Notes under the pieces: model-generated
The model's input: the letters and a program-made list of their open reading frames with translations, nothing else
Told to the model about the DNA's origin: nothing
Databases searched by the model: none
Translations under genes and position numbers: made by a program
In this document: piece after piece, positions 35,193 through 45,683 of the stretch
How positions within the stretch are numbered: the stretch's first letter is position 1
Layout of the letters: every line of letters begins with the position of its first letter
Source of the DNA: Acheta domesticus
Lineage: Eukaryota; Arthropoda; Insecta; Orthoptera; Gryllidae
Assembly: GCA_031308135.1 (NCBI GenBank)
Contig: JAHLJT010004567.1
Coordinates: 131,517,715 to 131,581,714 of the forward strand
DNA: 64,000 nt
Reading direction: 5' to 3'

Positions 35193-37610
35193 ATGGCACC
35201 GAACAATACTTTACGCAAACATCTCGCGGCTCGAGATGCCATTCTCAAACGATTCAGAGCCCGGGAAGATATTATTCGAAATTTAGAAATTCAAAACAAA
35301 CAATCGTATCTGAAATTACTTTCTCATCAAACGCATTTGCAAGAAATGTGGAGCGATTACAGACAAATTGTAAACGAGCTAGTCGAAGACGAAGACGCCA
35401 ACTCGTCTTTATACATTGACTTTGAAAATGACTATTTTGACCTAATAAGCGAAGTAACAGTTAAAATTGACAACAATTCTCAATTTTCACCTAATCACGC
35501 TAGACCGACCTCTCCATGTCCATCCGCGGCATCAGGTCACAGCTGTACTTCACAGTCAGCTCCTGCTTTACGCCTCCCTGAAGTGCCTCTGCCCACTTTC
35601 AGCGGTAACCACACCGAGTGGCTGTCATATCGTGACATTTTTCAGGCCCTCGTCATCGACAATTTGCAGCTAGCAGATATCAGTCGATTCTACTATCTCA
35701 GTCAGTCATTGATCGGTGAAGCTAAAGGCGTAATAGCCAACATACCACTCACAGGTGACAACTTCTCTACCGCCTGGAGTACCCTTTGTTCTCGCTATTC
35801 GAATCCACGTTTGATAGCTTTCTCGCATTTATCCGGGCTAGACAATCCCCCGCGCTTAGTACCCGACTCCGCTAAGTCATTAAGCGCATTTATCGATCAC
35901 TGCCAATCGAATATAAACGCTTTATCAAATCTCGACTTGGGCGTAGATTTACGAGAACTGCTATTTGTCCACAAGGTTGTCAACCATCTTGACAGAGCCA
36001 CTATGTGTCAGTGGGAAAATTCAATACCAGCTGACCACATTCCCACTTTGCGCGATTTATGGGACTTTCTGCAACGGCGGTGCAAAATCCTTCAAATCAC
36101 TGAAGCCGCCATCCCGAGCGCTCCCGTGCAGCTCAATCCGCGCGCGCAAGCTTCCGCGCCGGCTCCTGCACGCACGCCGCCACCTTCCGACAACTGCCTC
36201 AAGTGTCGCGAAAGGCACATGCTGCATCAATGCGCTAGTTTTCGCGCCCTCAGCGCCGACGCGAAACGAAACTTTGTTAAAACCCACAAACTCTGCAACA
36301 ACTGTTTACGGAAATTTGTAGCCGGCCACAAATGTAGTGACCGAAAATGTTTTCATTGCGGAAACAAACATCACAGCCTCTTGCATGAATCATTTTCTGC
36401 ACCTCAGCGATCTAACATTTCCGGCATAATCAATCACGCGGCAGCTGCCCAGACCCACGTGTCTAGTACCGTACAATCAGATTTGCCACAAAATTCTAAT
36501 CTTAACGCGCATTCCCCCGAATGGCAAAATCCAAGGCAACAAGGGAACGACAACACCTCGTCGCCCCAAAACACTGCACACGTGCAGCGAGAAGTATACA
36601 CAAATGCTTGCTCGACTCCAGCCACTCACGGCTGCATTCTGCCTACCGCCATAGTGAACGCTGTCACGGCGCGAGGCTACTTTCGCCCGGCCACCTGTCT
36701 TCTCGACTCGGGCTCAAACTGCAACCTAATAACTGAAAACTTTCTGAAAATGCTCGAAATCAATCCCACAAAGTCTTCCATCACGATCCAAAGTGTTTGT
36801 CGCGCCTCATCTTCCGCCTCGAAGATCGCAAAACTACAATTAAATTCGCGTTGCAAGAATTGGAGCACTACACAGGAATTCATTGTCGTAGATGCCATTT
36901 CACATCCGCTTCCGGCAGTCGAAGCAGATATTTTCACCTGGCACTTACCCGCCGAATGCGAGCTTGCGGACCCAAATTTTCATCTAGAGAAACCGCTAGA
37001 TTTGCTGCTAGGCGCCTCTGTCGTCGCCGAAATTAACGAAGGCGGTATTCGCCGCATTGAGAACGGACCTACACTAACACAAACGAAGCTAGGTTGGGTC
37101 GCCAGCGGCTCATATTCCCCGTCTCAATCAGGCAATCGGGACATTAGAGTCTTATCGAATTTCGCAATTGCAAAGGAACTGCGCTCCGAGCTACATGACG
37201 AGCCTCCTTTGTCACCCAAATTTCAATCACAGAGGAGCAATTTCCTAACTAGTAGCAAGCCTATCAAACATGGACATATGACTTCACATACGAAAACTCC
37301 GCCGAAATCGGCTAGCAACGCGAAAGCACAATCCTTTCGCAAATCCACAAAATCTCAAGCTACGTATCCAACTACCGCCGAGAAGTTAGAACATTTTAAT
37401 ATCTCGCAAAATTCATGTCCAACAAAATGGTGCAAACGCACATTCAAAGTGCCTCAACTAACTCCAACTTTCATTCGACCTTTTTCTCAGCATCATCTCG
37501 TCAATTCGATTAATCAATCTACAAGGCCGCAATCAAATCTATCAAATTTTCCTCTCTACTCAGGATATCAAAATTCGCATTTTAGAAGTACTACAAATAT
37601 TCTGTACTAA
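35193..37610 (+). CDS. gag: BEL/Pao Gag-protease polyprotein, 805 aa, pol missing
   Basis: One uninterrupted frame, ATG in AAAATGG context. Residues ~128-300 match the Gag core of BEL/Pao elements (LPEVPLPTFSGNHTEWLSYR, then a LIGEAKG segment). Residues 335-398 hold Cys/His knuckles (CLKCRERHMLHQC, CNNCLRKFVAGHKC, CFHCGNKHH). Residues 503-513 (LLDSGSNCNLI) carry the aspartic-protease DSG motif of the Peptidase A17-type domain. That domain runs to about 638 (TKLGWVASG). In complete elements reverse transcriptase would follow. Here residues ~650-805 are Ser/Thr/Gln-rich with no known domain and end in a stop. The protein would package RNA and process itself as a particle component, but it cannot copy or integrate the element. 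The lack of frameshifts over 2.4 kb suggests recent activity or selection at the family level. Confidence 0.9.
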   Translation: MAPNNTLRKHLAARDAILKRFRAREDIIRNLEIQNKQSYLKLLSHQTHLQEMWSDYRQIVNELVEDEDANSSLYIDFENDYFDLISEVTVKIDNNSQFSPNHARPTSPCPSAASGHSCTSQSAPALRLPEVPLPTFSGNHTEWLSYRDIFQALVIDNLQLADISRFYYLSQSLIGEAKGVIANIPLTGDNFSTAWSTLCSRYSNPRLIAFSHLSGLDNPPRLVPDSAKSLSAFIDHCQSNINALSNLDLGVDLRELLFVHKVVNHLDRATMCQWENSIPADHIPTLRDLWDFLQRRCKILQITEAAIPSAPVQLNPRAQASAPAPARTPPPSDNCLKCRERHMLHQCASFRALSADAKRNFVKTHKLCNNCLRKFVAGHKCSDRKCFHCGNKHHSLLHESFSAPQRSNISGIINHAAAAQTHVSSTVQSDLPQNSNLNAHSPEWQNPRQQGNDNTSSPQNTAHVQREVYTNACSTPATHGCILPTAIVNAVTARGYFRPATCLLDSGSNCNLITENFLKMLEINPTKSSITIQSVCRASSSASKIAKLQLNSRCKNWSTTQEFIVVDAISHPLPAVEADIFTWHLPAECELADPNFHLEKPLDLLLGASVVAEINEGGIRRIENGPTLTQTKLGWVASGSYSPSQSGNRDIRVLSNFAIAKELRSELHDEPPLSPKFQSQRSNFLTSSKPIKHGHMTSHTKTPPKSASNAKAQSFRKSTKSQATYPTTAEKLEHFNISQNSCPTKWCKRTFKVPQLTPTFIRPFSQHHLVNSINQSTRPQSNLSNFPLYSGYQNSHFRSTTNILY

Positions 37611-37871
37611 AGGTGAGACCTCACTCACATTGCATATTCTCCGCTATTTCTAAAAGCAGCAACTTCTCAGTTTTTCATCGCCACATCACTTATCAATTTA
37701 CAAGCATTCAATTACAAAGCGGCAATTCATAAATTACTTCCCCTGCTCATTACTTCAAATCAACTTCTACATTGTCGCTCAATTGAACAACTAGACATTA
37801 GTTTATTCAACATAACATTATTTTCTTTCCGCGATTTTCCACTTGCCAGTGAAATCGCGCGCGGGCACCTT
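37611..37871 (+). other. Short non-coding segment between Gag-protease and 3' LTR
   Basis: About 260 bp of AT-rich sequence with no frame. The missing pol genes were lost somewhere between about 37150 and here, but no junction repeat is visible. Confidence 0.6.
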
Positions 37872-39433
37872 TGTTCAATCTCGCGAACAATTACAAGGAA
37901 ACTCGCCAGCAGGGTGCAGCCTCAAATTGTCTTTCCTCCGCGCGGCCAACATTCTTCGGCTGCCCCACCTTCAAAGTTTCTCACGGCTCAAGCTAGGCGA
38001 TACAAAACATAAGAAATGAAACACAGATGTTCAGGCAACAAAACGACTCTCGTTGAGCCCTCTGGCCGCAAGCACCGAACCGCCGCGTACTTACTGTAAG
38101 CCGGGGAAGGGGCGGCAGGCTCGGCCTCCCCCGGCGGGCGCGCGGCCCTCAAGCCATTAGCCTTTTACCTGCTTTTCTCAGACTTCGGCGGCCAGACATA
38201 TTTACAAACATTCCAGATATCGCTACGTGCCTCCCGCCCCAATACTGGCGTTAGAATTCGCCGACAACGAACGCATCTGCTAGGCAGCCGCGTCCGCGCC
38301 CGCGCCCGCGCCCGCGCCCGCGACCGCGCCCGCCTCACCGCCCCTTACTCTCAACCAGCATCGCGGTTCCCGTGAGAAAATACCAAACCTTGTTAATGAG
38401 ATGCAGCCATCGCGGGCACAGCCCGTGCCACCCATAGTCACGTGAAACACTTCAAACATAACAACGAATAGCGAGCATCTCTTGTGGCACTCTACGTCTC
38501 ACTGTACTTCATAGGCTAGCTGCAATTGTCACGTGACTCTTCCCCCTCTGCACTCGGAAACATACGTTCAAATAAATACGGCAACTTCGCTCCCACGCGC
38601 CACTGTTATGTCGAACTCTTATGTCAAACTATCAGTCAATTTCGCTGCTACTACGCAGGCACTTCAATGTCATTTCTTCAATGTCATTTCTACTATGTGA
38701 AACTACCATGTCAAACTTTGTCACTGCTATGTCAAACTTCTAAGTCAAACTACTATACTGCTGCTACAATTACTGCTCTGTTCACTACTATGTGAAACTA
38801 CGCAGTCACACTTCTATGTCAAACGCTACTATTACGCAGTCACTCTTCAGTCAATCTCACTGCTACTATTACGCAGTCACTCTTCAGTCAATCTCACTGC
38901 TACTTCTACGCAGTCACTCTACGTCAAACTACTATTACTGCTGCTACAACTACTACTCTACTCGTCGGACAGCCTGCGAACGAGTCAGCTGTCCTTGCTC
39001 TGCCTATCAAGGCTCCGGCAATCAATCGGCGCGGCCAGCAGGCCGCGATCAACAGTACGGGCCGCTCCAGCACGCGAGTACGCGCCCATGGTGACATCCA
39101 GCCTACCAGCCGAAACATCCGCAGCCCATTTCTACGGACGGCACGCACACACTCAGCCGTCTGACCTGGGTTGGTGCTTGCTCTACTCTCATCAATCTGT
39201 AAGTGTAAACTTCAAGCAAGAAGAAACTTTAATCATAAACATTCATTGGTCCTCCGGCTTACTGTCTAACTACTTACTTGTTAAACTAATCAATATTTCA
39301 AGAATTAAATTTAATTTATACACAAGTGCATTGCCTTTCATTTGCCCCTACGAAACAATCCCCTGAAAACTGATCTGACCCTGTATGTAGTCGCTTCGCA
39401 GAACGGACTTCACACCGCGCTGCATCCACTACA
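37872..39433 (+). repeat. 3' LTR of the BEL/Pao element (1562 bp)
   Basis: Matches the 5' LTR with only a C/T change (in ACGACT[T/C]TCG) and one deleted A (in CTTCAAA(A)CAT) over the first ~1310 bp. Differences then become dense from 39183 to the end at CACTACA. The AATAAATA motif, the tandem ATGTCAAAC field and the GTAAGTG donor are all present. Confidence 0.92.
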
Positions 39434-39438
39434 ATGTA
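39434..39438. repeat. 5-bp target site duplication ATGTA (right)
   Basis: Pairs with 32909-32913. Confidence 0.9.
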
Positions 39439-39869
39439 GTTCTTTCTTCTCGTGATTCAGAACAACTAAGGGGAGTGTAAGGATAACCTTTCCACGTTTG
39501 CCACAGGATTCCACGTTTGCAACACTGTTCAGCCTTACAAACCTGCTGGCCCCTATGCCCACACTCGCAGTTGTGCCCGTCCTTCCCCTATAGAAACTGA
39601 GAATTTGGCGTACGAATGAAATGTAGACGGACGAGGCGAAACCGACATTTTGGAATGAGTATGCTAAAGTCATTTTCGTACGAGTTGCGTAAAGCATTGT
39701 TACTTTCTCGCTAAGCTTACTCAACAGAAAGAATGTTATATAATGCTGCGCGAAAACACGGCGAATTCTTGGCAGAAAAATTCTTCTTACAGGGCCTTGC
39801 TAAAGAAAAGTGAATAAATCAAGTTCCTAAATTTAGAAAAAGGAATCCTCTATCACGTGATGTAGCCAA

Positions 39870-40860
39870 AATTCATATTTTGTGGGTCGTTGATACCGAA
39901 AACTCGATTGACGGCAAAATGCCCGTCTGTCCGTCCGACCGTCTGTCGGTGAGCAACGCTGGCGGCTAAACAGTTCAGCCGATTTTCTCCAAAACTGATC
40001 TTTCACAATTGATCTGGCTAATGTCGCGGCCTCTTGAATTTGAAACCGATATTTTAAATGTAAAGGTATATTTCATTAAGGCCCTGGGACATTTTAAAAA
40101 TTTTCAGAGAAATGACTCCGTCGTTTATAATTAAATTTTGTTGTTGGATATTGTAAAGGACATTTAAGACAACGTTCCAGGTCTTATGTTCGTTGAAAAC
40201 CCCGTCATCTAAAGTTTTTCCAAAACTCAACCGTTTTCTGAGAAAATTAGCTCAAAATTCCGAGTTTTCAGAAACTCTCAACCGATATTCTCTAATAAAT
40301 AGCCTCACATTTTTGTACGAATAGTGTTTACTGTTTAAGATGACGTAGAGTGGATTTTGCTTGATCCTTTTGTTTTTAAAAAATTACACAAATGTAATTT
40401 TTTTGAAAGACCTCTCACACCGTTAATATGCATAATTCCAGCAATTTGTAAACACTATTGTATTTGTGTGTTAATGTGTTAAAATTACTTGTAATGAAGT
40501 TTTTCGAAAAATCAAACATTTTATGTGAAACAGAGATTCAAATTTCGAATTTACAGTGGCACTCAAACGATATTTCCTTAAAAACTCCTCCAAATGTTTC
40601 AAAGAAATTTGTCATTTAGGAAGAGGTTTTACTGTGGTTTTTTTTAATATCCTTAAAATAATATTTCCGTTCTGCTTTCAGGAAACCGAAAAAAAATGTA
40701 CTTTAGGGGGCGATAGATGGCAGCTGGCAAGAGTATGTGGCAAGTCCGAATAGCTAGTTCGGACAAAAGGAAATAGAAAACTTATATGGGAAATTTTTGT
40801 GCCACTCAGTAGCATTTTTTTGTAGCAGTAGTAGTTTTTTTGTGACCGTTATACATTATA
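39870..40860 (+). repeat. Dispersed repeat family F, long copy
   Basis: Opens TGTGGGTCGTTGATACCG, then CCGTCTGTCCGTCCGACCG, GGCGGCTAAACAGTTCAGCC and CTCTTGAATTTGAAACCGA. It ends with GGCGATAGATGGCAGCTGGC and GGAAATAGAAAACT near 40710-40785. The end block recurs at 43758-43832, showing that the two are copies of one unit about 1-1.3 kb long. Small frames inside are broken. Confidence 0.75.
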
Positions 40861-41310
40861 TATCTTTAATTTTAAAACGTAAATGTAACCGTTTAATAAA
40901 TTTTAATAAAAGCATGTTTAATTTTTTAAAACTCAAAAGTTTTAATTAAAATGATATTTTAAAATATTTTTATTCACATCAGTTGCTCTAATGTTTCAAT
41001 GATTGCTGAATAATATGACATAGAACCGCTTCCCTGTAAAACCTTTGAAATGTCGAAGATTGTAATAATTCAACTTTTGTCTTTCTTGCGTCGGGAGCTA
41101 TGATGTTCACAATACACGTACAAGGTCAAATCCTAGGCAGGGAAATATTTTTGGTGGTGAAAACACTTGCAGAAGCATAAGTGATCCCGCAGTGAAGAGA
41201 GCCATTGGAGACGCGAAATGTGCAATCGAGCTAACGGATAGACGGATTGTCGTAAGGAGGGAGAAAGGGATGGACAGATGACGGACAGATAGATGAATAG
41301 ACGTGTTAAT
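40861..41310. other. Non-coding stretch, nothing recognised
   Basis: AT-rich, no motif seen. It ends near GGATAGACGGATTG/GACGGACAGAT simple-sequence text at 41236-41300. Confidence 0.4.
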
Positions 41311-41317
41311 TGATTTG

Positions 41318-41863
41318 ATTGATTGATATTTCCGGGTGCTTGAACTTCTTAGGTCATTAGCTCCGTAAGTGTAGGGCGTGTTTTTCTTCGGGAGATGGCG
41401 ATGATCTTTTCCCCGCTAGATGCTGAGATCTGGCGCCGACCTACCGTCGACTTGCGAGGTTTTCCCCCAACCAGTATCTCCCACTAGCTGAAGGCACCGC
41501 CCCCGCCAGAACAAACTAAGTTCTCGACTAGCCTCCTCGCATATGTGCTAGTTTCGTGCATGTAAGTGTATAAGTAAGGGGTGAGAATACGACAACGAAG
41601 GAGAAGGAAATATCGCGCGATATGTGGCCCATTTGTCAGGGTTCTGCGCCGGCATTCGCCTGGTGTCAATCGAAAAAACCACGGAAAATACCGATCAGAG
41701 CAGCCGGCCGCTAGAATCCTCCTCCAGACAGCGACAGAATTCGACCTTGCTGACAACCTAGTGTCGAAAATCCTGCCGCCGTCGGGACTCGAACCTAGGA
41801 CCTCCCGGTCAGAGGGACTCCTGTGATATCAGGTTGATGCACTGTGTCATCTCTCCCCGTAAT
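41318..41863 (-). mobile_element. tRNA-derived SINE family S, near full-length (copy 3)
   Basis: Read on the minus strand, the element begins with a tRNA-like head. Its B-box AGGTTCGAGTCCC (plus 41788-41800) is preceded by an A-box-like GTGCATCAACCTG. A ~430-bp body follows, with GGTCGAATTCTGTCGCTGTC, GGAGGAGGATTCTAGCGGCC, GATCGGTATTTTCCGTGG and GCCGACCTACCGTCGACTTG-type phrases (the last as its complement). It ends in CAATCAATCAAATCAATT. The same ordered phrases occur at 53.93 kb (plus), 56.4 kb (minus) and in fragments, so this is a dispersed family. Confidence 0.75.
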
Positions 41864-41869
41864 AGACGT

Positions 41870-42480
41870 GTTAAGGTTTCTGAAAGAAAATTAACTTTTG
41901 TCGGCATCAGGTATGACCAAATATTATTTAAGCACACATATTTACATATTTTTGCAGAATTACGTAACTTTCTCTAAACTATGTGTACGACGTTGCCGCT
42001 ACAGTAATCTAAGTTACTGTACTTATAAGTGAAACATTTAATTACATTCGAGTACCTCATTTAGTCATGCCGCTGACCGGAGCGCCGATGTGAGAATTCA
42101 AAAAATTCTGAGCACCCACACACTATAAAAAGGCAACGTAGGTATTATAAATAGAAGAAGCCTCTTTAACCTTGCGAATAAACTAAATATTTCCATCTTT
42201 TCCTCATCGTTTAATTCACATGCATGATTCGCCTGAAAGTTTAGCGTATTAGCGTGAAATACTATTTGAAGGTTTCGCAGTGATTTCTTATGCATCTTTC
42301 AGTATTTATTGTTTCTGTAGAACCATCGATGAAAAAATACATCATCGCTAATGATGTCATGTAGTATAATGAGTCACTATGAATGACTAATGATGTGCGT
42401 ATAGAAGGAAACAAGAGCTCTAGTGAAGACGTCTTTCCTGTTAGGTAAATAAACTAAATTTTAACCCCAGAAAGTACAGT
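41870..42480. other. Non-coding stretch
   Basis: A small inverted motif (CATCATCGCTAATGATG, about 42340-42356) is noted. No gene. Confidence 0.4.
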
Positions 42481-42499
42481 ACCAAACATGTTCACAAAT

Positions 42500-43870
42500 A
42501 CATACACGGAGTATTATACGTAGTATTGGGAACGTTATATAATGCTCCGTCCATTCGCCCGTCCGTCCGTCCGGTTTATGTGAACAACACTAGCGCCTAC
42601 GCTACGCGCACTATTTTTTCCAAATTGAAGAAACCGCTGTCTATTTGGCCTGAGTCCAAGCTTTGTGATTTGGAAAAACATTCATTAATTTTTGAGGCTT
42701 TCCATGAAGACCCCGGAGATTTTAAAACTTTTCTCTAAAACGACTTCAATTTTGATCTTCAAATTTCTTCTAAGAATAGAGAGTAATACATTTATTAAGA
42801 TGGCAAATGTACTAATTTTAGGTTAAATCTGAATTTTTGAAAATAGCAAAAGTTAAATTATTTTCGGGCTCTTCCTACAACAACAAAATTAAAGATTTTT
42901 GCTTCAAATAAAATTAGTTTTCCATAGTGAATCCTTTCATTAATGTCATGCATATTGTTTTGAATATTTTAGTAGTTTTCGTGTAATATTGCGTGCAATA
43001 TGTCCAATTTTTAAAATCATAAAGACAAGATTTTGTCAAAAACGGCTCCAAATTTTTTCTTTAAACTTTTGGTAAGGATAGTGCCTGATGTGCTCTATGT
43101 GGTGACATAAACGTTCAATTATCTATTCTTTTGTTTTCGAAAAAAAATTGACTTGTCTACCAAATCGTGAATATTTACATTGGCGGCGATTTGTTCAAAT
43201 TATTACATTTACGAGTACATGTGCTTTAAATAATATCATATAAAGTTTCTGGTGAACTCAACCGTTTTCTGTGAAAACTAGCTCAAAACTCCGCATTTTC
43301 AGAAACGCTTAAACGCCATTTTCTCATAAATGGCTCTAAATTTTTCTTCAAACTTTTGTAACGAAAATTTCAAATTGCACACTATAGTATGACGTTAAGT
43401 TCAATTTGTGACATTTTTTGTTGTTTTTTGTTTAAAAAATTTTACAAATGTAATTTTTTGAAAGATCTCTCACACCTTTAATAAGCACATTACCAGCAAT
43501 TTGTAAACACCATTGGGTTTGTGAGTTAAAGTGTTTCAAATGACTATTAATGAAGTTTTTAAAAAATTCAAACATTTTCAGTAAAAAACTTCAAATTTCG
43601 CATTTTTAGAACGCTTAAAAGCCATTTTCTTAAAAACGGCTTGAAATGTTTAAAAGAAAATTGCCATTTAGGACGGGGATTTGTGTTCATTTATATTTTA
43701 AAATTAATATTTCCGTTCTACCATTTCGAAACCGAAAAAAAATGTAGTTTGGGTGGCGATAGATGGCAGCTGGCACGAGTAGGTTGCAATTCTAAATAGC
43801 TAGCCCAGACCCAAGGAAATAGAAAACTAATAGGGAATGTCTGTGTCATTTTATAGCACCACTAGTTAAT
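42500..43870 (+). repeat. Dispersed repeat family F, longest copy with internal repeats
   Basis: Shares with 39.87-40.86 kb a CGTCCGTCCGTCCGG box near the left, the internal phrase CTCAACCGTTTTCTG.GAAAA, AAAGA.CTCTCACACC, and the right end GGCGATAGATGGCAGCTGGC. The segment with CATTTTCAGAAACGC and GCCATTTTCT recurs inside the copy (near 43298 and 43599), so the unit itself has internal direct repeats. No long frame. Confidence 0.75.
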
Positions 43871-44545
43871 GTAACAAATTGGTTTGGAGATTGCTGTAGA
43901 AACCTACCACACTTCGTTGACACATCACAAATATTATTGTTTAATTGTTGTTTACGTTGAAATACCTGACTAATTTTAAATCTTGATATCATTTTCATGT
44001 CAGAGACAACTTTACTAACTACGAAACTGTGTTCATTACTAGAAAAGTTTTTGCACATTCCACGCATCACTTTACTTTTGATAACCCTAATGTATGGGCA
44101 CCTTTTTCACTTAACCTTGTATTTGTGGGTTGCCAGTAACTCCACCACTACAACACCTACCATTCTACTGAGGAAGATACAAAATCTTTGACCTTTCCTT
44201 CACGTAGTCTTGAAACAGCTGGAATGACAAGTCTTTTAAAAAATTCAGGGTTTGTTTTATCTGAATAAGTTTTACTCCGAATATTGTAGGCAGAAAAGTT
44301 GACTATTGAAAGCCACAAAAAACAACATTTATCTATAAAATAGATTTGTATTTCTACAGCGTTTGAATAGAAAACCTTCTCTAAGCTACGGAAACGAGAA
44401 AATAAACAAGCACAAACAATATCTTCAAAATTAATATTACAAGAAGTAAATAAAAAATATCCTGTAAACTGCGAAAATATATCAGCATTATATTTTCAAA
44501 TATTTCTGTTAGTTAATTTTGAGAACTCACTACTCCGTAGCGAGA
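43871..44545. other. Non-coding stretch
   Basis: No gene recognised. CTCACTACTCCGTAGCGAG at 44526-44544 resembles the loop of a hairpin at 55.36 kb (see findings). Confidence 0.4.
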
Positions 44546-44563
44546 AAATAAATAGTAGTTTAT

Positions 44564-44698
44564 GCAATTAGTTTATAATGTTGACCTTTTTTGCACGAAT
44601 AAGAAAATAGTCTATTACTAAACGAACGACGAAGGAGTGAGTTTAGTAATAGACTATTTTCTTATGAGTGCAAAAAAGGAACATTATAAACGAGTTGC
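44564..44698. repeat. Snap-back hairpin (58-60-bp arms, 17-bp loop)
   Basis: Arms 44564-44623 and 44641-44698 are inverted copies (for example AGAAAATAGTCTATTACTAA and its complement) with a few mismatches and one small indel. The loop is GAACGACGAAGGAGTGA. Weaker pairing continues outward through TATGCAA. Confidence 0.8.
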
Positions 44699-44796
44699 AT
44701 ACGCTATTTTTTTGTATAACATCATTATAAAGTTATAAATGAAACGAAGTAAGTGTATGTAAAGTTTTTTAGTTGGCAACATGGACGTTGGTATTA

Positions 44797-44804
44797 TGAC
44801 GTCA
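44797..44804 (+). promoter_or_regulatory. CRE-like palindrome TGACGTCA
   Basis: A perfect cAMP-response-element-type octamer lies 48 bp upstream of the ATG at 44852. Two more perfect copies occur downstream (45437-45444, 45466-45473). Their regulatory use is inferred. Confidence 0.4.
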
Positions 44805-44851
44805 CAACTGTGACAGCGGAGAGCCGATTCACGCGCGCATTCGAATGAAAG

Positions 44852-45312
44852 ATGGCGTCGTTACCAATGGTAGTTTTAGAAAAAGCCCCCAAGGCAGAAG
44901 AAAGTTTAATACCTAAAAAGTCGAGTGCATTGTATGAGAAGGAATATATAAAATTTAGGAAGTGGATGGAAACAAATAATGTAAATATTAAAAGCGAGAC
45001 AGTTGTTCTGGCATATATATCTGAGTTGGTAAGTTTGTCATACTTTTTGTGATTAATACTAGTGTCGAGTTCTCATTTCTAATTTATGTTATTTTGAAGT
45101 CTGCAGTATGTAAGGCATCATCTTTGTGGTGCAGTCATTCAAAATTGAAGACTATGCTAAAAATTAAAGATGGAATTGACATCTCTGCTTATAACAAAGT
45201 TCAGTTATATATGAAACAAGCTAATGTCGGCTATGAAGCTGAAAAATCTATGATATTTTCGAAAGATGATGTGTAGTGGAAGCAGATGATGAGAAATATC
45301 TCTTAATGAAGG
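44852..45312 (+). pseudogene. Crypton-type tyrosine-recombinase-related protein, N-terminal fragment with one intron
   Basis: The ATG has good context (AAAGATGG). Exon 1 (44852-45028) ends in YISEL and is followed by GTAAGT. An intron of 71 bp ends TTTTGAAG at 45099. Exon 2 restarts in frame and contains KASSLW, LKTMLKIKDGIDIS and NVGYEAEKS. This is the N-terminal region typical of Crypton-derived, KIAA1958/ZMYM-like recombinase relatives (family form: ELS.KYKPSSLW..YSML). Removing the intron restores that spacing exactly. The frame stops at 45274-45276, but EADDEKYLLMK continues in another frame to about 45312, so a small deletion broke it. The catalytic recombinase domain is absent. It could be a remnant of a Crypton transposon or of a host gene derived from one. 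Confidence 0.65.
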
Positions 45313-45679
45313 TAGAGTAATAATATTTTGTAGAAATATTTATTTTAACTATTGAAATATACATTTTTGCACATTTGTTTACTTTCTGAAACCAGTTCTA
45401 CAGATCTGTCTTTCTGTGAACAGTAGACGTTCGTCATGACGTCAAGTCGCGTTTAATAATGGCGATGACGTCATGTAGCGTGCGATAAAATACTGGATTA
45501 TGCACGATCCGGGGTATCGAAAAGGGTCGTTTATAATGATGGTGTACAAAAAAATATGTTAATGTGTCTTCACAAGACAATAGGGATTAAAGAATTGTAT
45601 TTTCAATACTGTATTTTTACCACTGAGATTCATGAAAACTTATCATGATTTCAGATACTAATGCAATATTTTCAAACAC

Positions 45680-45683
45680 TTAA
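45680..45683. repeat. TTAA target duplication (left) of piggyBac element
   Basis: Matches TTAA at 47848-47851. TTAA is the obligate piggyBac target. Confidence 0.85.

Larger units (their letters stand above)
32914..39433 (+). mobile_element. BEL/Pao-family LTR retrotransposon, Gag-protease only (6.5 kb)
   Basis: Two ~1.56-kb LTRs, both TG...CA, bound a 3.4-kb internal region. The element is flanked by a perfect ATGTA duplication, so both ends derive from one integration event. The single long frame encodes a BEL/Pao Gag with zinc knuckles and an aspartic protease, but nothing resembling reverse transcriptase, RNase H or integrase. Only ~260 bp separate its stop from the 3' LTR. A full BEL/Pao element would carry about 3-4 kb more coding sequence. 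This copy is therefore non-autonomous for reverse transcription and integration. A primer-binding-like TGG lies 5 bp after the 5' LTR. A canonical polypurine tract is not obvious before the 3' LTR (it reads GCGCGCGGGCACCT). Confidence 0.92.

Noticed and set aside
37840..37871. Polypurine tract before the 3' LTR
   Set aside because: The sequence is GC-rich and not purine-only, so I could not assign one.
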